In this document: positions 57,400 through 64,000 of the stretch, in pieces
How positions within the stretch are numbered: the first letter of the stretch is position 1
How the letters are laid out: each line of letters begins with the position of its first letter
Assembly: GCA_032158295.1 (NCBI GenBank)
Contig: CM063249.1
Span: 9,129,195-9,193,194 of the forward strand
Length of the DNA stretch: 64,000 bases
Direction: 5' to 3'
Source: Pycnopodia helianthoides
Taxonomy: Eukaryota > Echinodermata > Asteroidea > Forcipulatida > Asteriidae
Translations under genes and position numbers: made by a program
The notes under the pieces: model-generated
Told to the model about the DNA's origin: nothing
Seen by the model: only the letters and a program-made list of their open reading frames with translations
Databases searched by the model: none

Positions 57400-58800
57400 G
57401 AACTCAAAAAAAATTTGATCATTATCAGACAACCAACACCTTACCACCACCTATGGGGGCAGTATGACGGAATCTCATTCTCGATGTGACGCACGCGCAT
57501 GATTTTTGAACCACAACTTCATCAACTACTAAATATTTGTTTTCATGATTTAGGCCTTTTTAAAGTGCTTTCTCTCTTTTTTTTCTGTGTTTGACCAAAC
57601 ATCACTGTGTTATCGAATGTTTTTAAGTAATGGCAACTGTATAAATATAACAGAAATGTATTATACCCAGAAAAGCTGCAACAAGAGTTCACCTTGACAA
57701 AAGTCGAAATAAAAATTTGTGTTGTGATGCGAAAGAAAATTAATAGCAATGCAACTGTGTGAGCTCATAAATTAAATAATTTCCCAGTAGGCCTTAAAAA
57801 ATCTTCCTATATTAGTATAAGTCGAACAAATCAAATATGATTTTTGCGCAACAGTATTTGACAAAAAGTTGTTTTACGGTGAATAACTTGTTTTTCTTTC
57901 CAGCTCTTGATACATAAAATGCAGTTATTTTACTATTGATTTTCCCCACAAATGCAATCGGCATTGTAACGATCTATTAAAATTATCGGGTAAAACCTTG
58001 GGTAGAGCTTCATTTACTGCTCCAATGTTTGGCAGATGCAATGGGAGGTGCTAGGCTGTTTTTCCTCCCAGCCTCGGTTTGGATACATTAATTTAAAGGA
58101 AGGTTAGATGGCTGTACCTTTGATAAGGGTCTATCTTACAGAGTCAAGAGTTATTTCAGACCATGTACGTATCATTTGTAATAAATACTGAAAATATGAA
58201 ATGAAATAATTTGAGTGGATTCTGAATTTTATTTTCAGTACAAGGTTTCTTTGAAGGCAACAAATTTACAGAGGTTGGCTTTTAGGCTGGCAACAAAAAA
58301 TAAAAAATTAATCATAAAAGGTACAAAATGCTAAAAACAACGTTATCTTAATTGGAATTGTCCTAGTGTTGTCTAGTAACTATTTTTGACTCCAACCTAG
58401 CTGACACCCTTGTGAGTTTTGTCGATTTTGACACATATTTGACTTTTTAAAGGAAATGTGCCTATGCAAAGTTGCCCATTAAGGGCGTCGATTGCTACTG
58501 AAAAGTAGGGGGGACGGGCGAGTAAGTCATGAACAATTTTTCGTTTTCCTTTTGTTTTAACTGATATTTTGTTTGTGTGTAGGGGAAAAGTGAATCATAC
58601 ACGTAGCCTTGTGTAAACAGAACATGAGACTAGTGTGCCCGCAAAAAAACAACATTTTGATGGTTTTGCATATAAGCATCATACAGTGTTTTAGAGGACT
58701 AGCACAAAAAATAGTAGTACCGGAGCTCACTCAAAGTGTTCAAAAAGCTATAATTTATAAAATTCTTCCCTTGTTAATGGAGAATCATGTATGGAAACAA
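57400..58800. other. Intergenic, no gene seen
   Basis: AT-rich single-copy-looking sequence between the Ly6-type gene and the next MITE. Short open frames are unsupported. Confidence 0.4.
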
Positions 58801-58802
58801 AA

Positions 58803-59185
58803 GCTTTAAAGGAACATTACACTAATTGGTTTTTCTAACAAAACAGTTGCTGGCAGTGTAAGCACTTTATTTAATCCACCATATACATAAACCGACAAAC
58901 CTGTTTGAGATCGATCAGCCATCTGGGTCACGAGAAAATAGTGAAAAACCGATTACACATGAAATCATATAGATTCACTAAATGAATAAAATGCTCACTG
59001 AGCAATAAACTCCAATCGGAAAATTAGTTATTCATTTCTCATCAATTTATGGCATTTCAGACAGAAATATTTTAAGGGATGTTTTCTACTATCATCATCA
59101 TTAGACTTTGTAAGTTTTATGTAAATCTGTGATCAAAAAGTATATTCTACAAGTTTTTTCTTACCAATTCTGTAATGTTCCTAGG
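58803..59185. mobile_element. MITE with AAAGGAACATTACACTAATTGG ends
   Basis: Left end AAAGGAACATTACACTAATT is mirrored by AATTCTGTAATGTTCCT at the right. Inner GACAAACCTGTTTGAGATCG and GGGTCACGAGAAAATAGTG resemble the 33,287 element. Confidence 0.65.
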
Positions 59186-59199
59186 CGATATGTGTAGTT

Positions 59200-60500
59200 C
59201 TTAAGAGGGAAGGGGGGGGGGGTTGTGGTTAAGTTAAAGGGCAAACCAGAAGGGGAACAGGTGTTGGTAGGGGTGGAGTCTGGAAAGGATGGTTTGTGTG
59301 AAGAGGAGACTGCTAAAATAAACTTGAGTGAAATGCACCGTTGAGCGGGAAATTCGGAACCAGATTCGGTGCTAGCAAAGATAGATTGGCAGCCAGAGGG
59401 AGTGAAGGGAAGACACATGTCGGTGTCACTGAAAAGAATTATCCATTTTAATGTGCTTCCGGAGTCCGGTGTTTATCGTGTGTCTTCGAAAAAACACTGC
59501 TTCTTCGACAAATCTTGTCATGGCCCAAAATGCACTACATTTTGTGCATTGTGTAACAAGGTATGTAAGCGGAATTCTGGCGTTTATGTCTTGGACGAAA
59601 CTTGTCGGTTATTGTCTGTATTATAGAAATGGAAATAGGTCCAAAATACCATTCTGCGCGTGGTTCATCAGAGCCAAATAAGAAAGTGAAGAAAACATTT
59701 TTCCGTTTAATGTCGATATTCTTTTATTTTAACAAAAATTGAAATGAAATATTGAATCAAGGAAAAATTGAATGAAATATTGAATCAAGGAAATGGTGTA
59801 TATTTTTATATTTTGTTGCATATTTCTGATGAACAGTCAATCAAAAAGTGGGGGGGGGGGGGACATCTGATATGCTGTCCCCCCAGTCTAAAAATGGGGG
59901 GGGGGGGGGGACATGTCCCCCCCCGTCCCCCACCCATCGACGCCCTTTCCCATTATCAAGAAAAAAGGACATCAACTCTCTTTGAATTGATTTGCATCGC
60001 CTATTGGTTGATTTCACCTCTTAAAAACTTGGTAGAGCTTCGTCGAAAGAAGCATATAAACCACAGGGTCCCCCCCCCGAATAAAATCCCTTTTATTCTC
60101 AGGGGAACCGCCCACAACGATTGCGTCTCATTTGCATAATGATAATTGAGTTCACTTTATTGTAAGCTTAGGGTATAGAGAAATTATAGATTTTTAAAAC
60201 TCTAAATTACTTCTAAATACTTTAGAAGCCGGGAAGAGACTTCATACAGGTGTTCATACAAGGGTGGCAAATAATAAACGCTATTTCTTCCTCATTCATT
60301 ATTCCAAAAGTCATCAAAACAACCGAAAGGCTTGTTCAATATGGTTTAACCGGAAAGCCAATGATTCAATGTTTATGTCAAAAAAAGTATGGATCATTTT
60401 ATTTTGCTTTACCCCTTCTCCTTCATAAGGGAAATATTTCCCATATAATAGTGGACCATCTCCTGTCTCACTGAGGATTGGTTCCGCGCACGCATGAAAG
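59200..60500. repeat. Intergenic with several poly-G runs
   Basis: Homopolymer G runs of about 10 to 12 bases occur at 59,212, 59,851 and 59,898, with matching C runs at 59,879 and 60,070. The open frame spanning the G runs at 59,768-60,139 is low-complexity and not a credible gene. Confidence 0.5.
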
Positions 60501-60535
60501 CGCCCATGAAAGCGCCCGTGAAAGCGCCTACAAGT
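60490..60535 (+). repeat. Short GAAAGCGCC tandem repeat
   Basis: CATGAAAGCGCC, CATGAAAGCGCC and CGTGAAAGCGCC follow one another with a 12-base period, 15-60 bases before the ATG at 60,549. Possibly promoter-proximal. Confidence 0.6.
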
Positions 60536-60548
60536 ACATGTTTTCAAA

Positions 60549-60641
60549 ATGGCTGACCGAGAAGAATTCCAGGGTTGTGCTTCAATTCTTCAACGTTTTA
60601 CATCTAATTATCTCGACGAAACCACTGCAAAGGCGAGCAAG
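60549..60641 (+). CDS. Candidate first coding exon, gene otherwise outside or unrecognised
   Basis: An ATG in good context (CAAAATGG) opens 31 codons (MADREEFQGCASILQRFTSN, then YLDETTAKASK) that stop exactly at an AAGGTGAGT donor, phase 0. The region just upstream is GC-richer, as promoters of broadly expressed genes are. The stretch SILQRF...YLDET loosely recalls the N-terminus of the oligosaccharyltransferase subunit DAD1, but the N-terminus is longer and no downstream exon with its membrane part was found, so no name is given. The next exons would be interrupted or followed by the retrotransposon at 62,580, or lie beyond the window. Confidence 0.4.
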
Positions 60642-62580
60642 GTGAGTTCAGTGATACTTATAGCATCCCTTGAAGTAGTTCTACGGTGATTATGAGATGT
60701 TAAACAAGCCAAAATAAAGCAAACAAACCTTCACTGTTTGACGTGGCGGCAGACTTGAAAGTCACATGGCCTGAAGTTGCATCTAGCGCGTACAGTCATG
60801 ACAGTCGTTTTAAAGACCAAAAAAAGGCAATTCAAATTTATATTTGATAAGTCAAAACGATTGTATCTAAATGTGTTGAATAATTTAGAAACACAGGAAC
60901 TGACCACTGGGTAAGTGCCCAATGGCTTATGAAATTGTGTGTGTGACAGTTTGTTCCTTGTTGTGTGTGTGGGGGGGGGGGGCGAGGCGAGACAAAGGGC
61001 ATCATGAAAACTAGGTTTAGTCTGACGTTCTTCTGTTACTGCATTATTGATAATTTTGTCTTTTTTCTTTGCCAATACTCCCTCTATTGGCGATTTTCAA
61101 CCAGGTTATAACCAAGAATTTTCTGCTGATCTTTTTGAAAAAAATACGAAATAACGCATACTTTGTAAGTTTTAATGTAAATGCCATATCTGACCTAGTC
61201 GCGATAATCAAAACCCTTGGTCCTCGTGAGAGTTCATAAAACGTTGGAAATTTTCAGCCATTTCTGTCAGTTTAGTGTCTAGTTTGCTAAACTTTTAGCA
61301 CTTTCAAAAATCAAAACGCACATTGTATGTCGCTGTGCCAACAAAGTGACTTAAATATTAAAATGCATGAAAGTTGGTAAATCAGGTTTAATACATGAAA
61401 AGCTTGAAAATTGCTTTCACTTTAAGCAACAAACATATACAAAATGATTTGGTGAACTTTCAAGAGGTCAAAAATACAAGTAAATGCAAAAGTAAACTCA
61501 AAGTTTTTTCAAACCATAGAGCAAAACAATAATCAAAATGATTACTGACTGAAAGGTTTAGTTGCAGTAAATTAAAAAGAAGATAAATGCACAAAACTAA
61601 AATTAATTAAACTTATGATACAACATTCATTACTAGATGACCTGTTTTTATTGTTATTTTAGCTGCTTGTCCTTCCCCTTTCCTTTTTCTTGTTCCCTTG
61701 GCCTTTCCCACACCCATGTTTGTTTCCCTTCCCTTCCCCCTCCTCATTCTCAATCTTTCCTTGTTTCTTCCCAATGCCAATATAAGTGTACAAGGAAACT
61801 GACAACTTTAAATCAAGTTTTAAACCATGAAATAAAAGAGTACTGTATGTAGAGATGGCAAAAATTATGCACTTTCCAAGTACGTTGCATTGTTATTTGC
61901 CCCCCCCCCCTTTTTTCAATTTGTAGTTAACCTTTAACCTACCTCTAGAATAATGGATTAGTCCAAGAATGCCACATCATCAAGAGTTGCATGTGTACAG
62001 GATCAGATGTTGGTCATTCTTACACCAGTGATGACCACTTCAACACACACTAAAATAGTCCAAATTGATCTCTTGTTTGACACTGTATATTTATTATTCT
62101 TACAGGTCATCAACCCGATAAATTAATGTGCTCCGCTTAGATTTCCACTTCTGGTAATTTGGCGGGTGCTACATTTGGAGGCGCGAGAGGGATGGACGTG
62201 TCTGGTTACCAGCCCCCTTACCAGTCAATATGCCTTCATCAGTGAACGAACCCGACAATGAGTGACTTGATGTACTTCAATGGCAAGACGAGCAGACAGT
62301 AGTGAGACGGGAGTCAACGTATTAAGTCAATTGGACGTGCCATATTGAGGGTGTACCATCGGCCAGTGGCAGGATTGCCGTACAGAGGGATCACAGATAC
62401 ACACAAGACCAGCTATATTAGTCAGCCAACATGGAAGATCTCCATTGGAGTATAACCATTGGACTCGGTAGCCTGTCCATCCAACAACTCAGCTAAGTAT
62501 GTACCCATTTAGATGTTGATGCTGGGGACGTTTGATCACTACAGAGACGACTGACTCACATCAACAGTAAGGAAGTGGAA
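60642..62580. other. Intron or intergenic DNA, no exon recognised
   Basis: Mostly AT-rich. A poly-G run is at 60,969-60,980 and a C-rich pyrimidine stretch (CCCTTTCC repeats) at 61,670-61,760. 62,130-62,580 is of different composition (GC-richer) and probably the leader or truncated gag region of the retrotransposon, with GGTGCTACATTTGGAGGCGC at 62,165 as a possible primer-site neighbourhood. No LTR was identified. Confidence 0.4.
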
Positions 62581-64000
62581 AATAGATGCCAGAAGTGTCA
62601 AGAGGCTGGAACAGGTTCTGACTGTGACCATTGCTTCAAGTGTGGTTCAGGGGAGCACTTTGCTCGTGGATGTCCGAAAGTAAAAGATCGTACACACCAG
62701 GGAAACAGTTCAAGGTTACATCCGTGGGACAGGGAGTAGCCAGGAGAGAAAGACAGTCCCCACACCCCAACAGGATCTACATCACCAACCAACCCATCAG
62801 TTCCATATGCCACATCACACCCAGTCAACATCGGAAGGTGACAAACCTTATCAGACCAAGGTGTACAGTTGATTGATACCTCAATAATTCACCTACCACT
62901 GTACTATGGGATACCGGAGCCCAGGTTTCATTAATCAGTTCCCAGTGGCTTCACCAAAACCTCCTGAATGAACCAATTCACCCCCCATGATCTCCTTCAG
63001 TCCAAGAGGAATTTGGATCTCCGAGCTGCTAATAATGACACCCCAATTCCATTTGAAGGCTGGATTGAATTAGAATTGAGAATGAAGATGCCAAAGACGT
63101 GTACCCCAGTAGTTTTTCCAGCTTTTATCACACAAAATAAGATTCAACAACCGATTATTGGGTACAATGTGATTGAGACGCTTGTACATCACTCAGGTGA
63201 AGATGCCAACAGTATTCTTGGAAGAGCGATGAAGAACCTCGAACACACAAAAGCTGCAAATTTGATCAACTTGATTCATGCTAATGATCCAGAGGAAGTG
63301 TGCAGTGTCAAATCTGGGAGGCAGAACATCATGATCCCCAAACAGAACAATTTTGGTATTCGATGTTTGGCACGGGCTGGCTTGACAGATGGCAAGATAG
63401 AAGGACCGTTCATGCCAGACGTCAAACAGCAATGGCCAGAAGGTCTTCAGGTAGAGGAATCAGTGGTGAACCCCACAACAGGTACAGCAACGTACCCCAG
63501 TGATGATCCGAGTAACGAACTCCACAGACCGAGACATCATGTTAAAACGGCGTACTCCATTGGGCCACATACAACTTGTCAGTTCAGTGTGCCCCATTGA
63601 ACCCTCTACTCTTAATACATGGACACCAACACCCAAACACAGAGAAACCACAGTTCAACCAAGAAGAAACTTCTACGGGAGGAGTCAGCAGCTATCGTCA
63701 AAGATGACTCAGATCTTGGCTGTGTCCCTGACTTGAAAATGGAGATACGACTGCATGATGAGGAGCCCGTTCGAAAGACATACATGTCAATGGCCCGCCC
63801 ACTGTACCAGGAAGTCCGCACCTATCTTGCAGATCTAATTAGCCGTGACTGGATCCGGAAGTCTTCTTCTCTGTACTCATCACCAGTAGTGTGTGTCCGG
63901 AAGAAAGATGGAAGTCTAAGACTATGCGTCGACTACAGAGAGTTGACCAGAAAACCGTTCCTGATGATCGTCAGCCAATTCCTTGAATCAAGGATGTGGT
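62580..64000 (+). pseudogene. Decayed Ty3/gypsy-type LTR retrotransposon (zinc knuckle, protease, start of RT)
   Basis: In order on the plus strand: a CCHC zinc knuckle at 62,632-62,673 (C-X2-C-X4-H-X4-C, preceded by a second CxxC pair); a retropepsin active site DTGA at 62,910-62,921; a linker with a long open frame to 63,600; then the N-terminal reverse-transcriptase region from about 63,770, with the SSPVV-VRKKDGS and CVDYREL signatures. These pieces lie in different frames, and the RT frame shifts again after 63,940, so the copy is inactive. The gag capsid region is absent. The catalytic RT box, RNase H and integrase would be beyond the window. DNA is GC-richer than the neighbourhood. Confidence 0.85.

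Noticed and set aside
59768..60139. Plus-strand open frame of 123 codons
   Set aside because: Carried by poly-G and poly-C runs; low complexity, no family.
1..64000. CRISPR array, prophage or bacterial defence island
   Set aside because: Spliced genes, SINEs and MITEs show eukaryotic nuclear DNA; the only regular array is the 360-bp receptor-tail repeat.

Overview
The window is animal nuclear DNA. Coding sequence is broken into short exons with GT-AG junctions and long AT-rich introns, and the intergenic space is crowded with miniature inverted-repeat elements (MITEs), tRNA-derived SINEs, LINE debris and simple repeats. The exon products match conserved animal proteins (CCDC157, TMX2, a Ly6/uPAR protein, rhodopsin-class receptors). 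The repeat content and the lineage-specific receptor duplicates suggest a marine deuterostome, most likely an echinoderm. That placement is inference; no diagnostic marker gene is present.

Layout. 1-15,250 is a minus-strand cluster of class A G-protein-coupled receptor (GPCR) genes made by segmental duplication. Copy A (1-581) is open and cut by the window edge. Copy B (10,803-11,804) has two frameshifts. Copy C (about 8,590-8,930) is only a TM6/TM7/tail remnant. An 8-unit tandem array (about 4,000-7,000) carries a repeated GPCR tail. The flanks of A and B (roughly 582-3,145 and 11,805-15,250) are nearly identical apart from a 909-bp hAT-like insertion in the second. 16,187-32,511 is the plus-strand gene for CCDC157, eleven exons, first exon not found. 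33,000-36,240 is gene-poor and holds a telomere-like 54-bp minisatellite and an AT-rich tract. 36,429-45,128 is plus-strand TMX2, seven exons, apparently complete, with introns full of one MITE family and a 650-bp perfect foldback element. 45,129-55,626 is intergenic repeats. 55,627-57,364 is a complete three-exon Ly6/uPAR-type GPI-anchored protein gene. 60,549-60,641 looks like the first coding exon of another gene. 62,580-64,000 is a decayed Ty3/gypsy retrotransposon running off the window.

The genes are unrelated single-copy neighbours, not an operon-like system. The most interesting material is the receptor cluster: duplicates whose extracellular loops differ far more than their non-coding flanks, a 246-bp partial duplication of the gene start, and a satellite-like array built from a receptor C-terminal tail.
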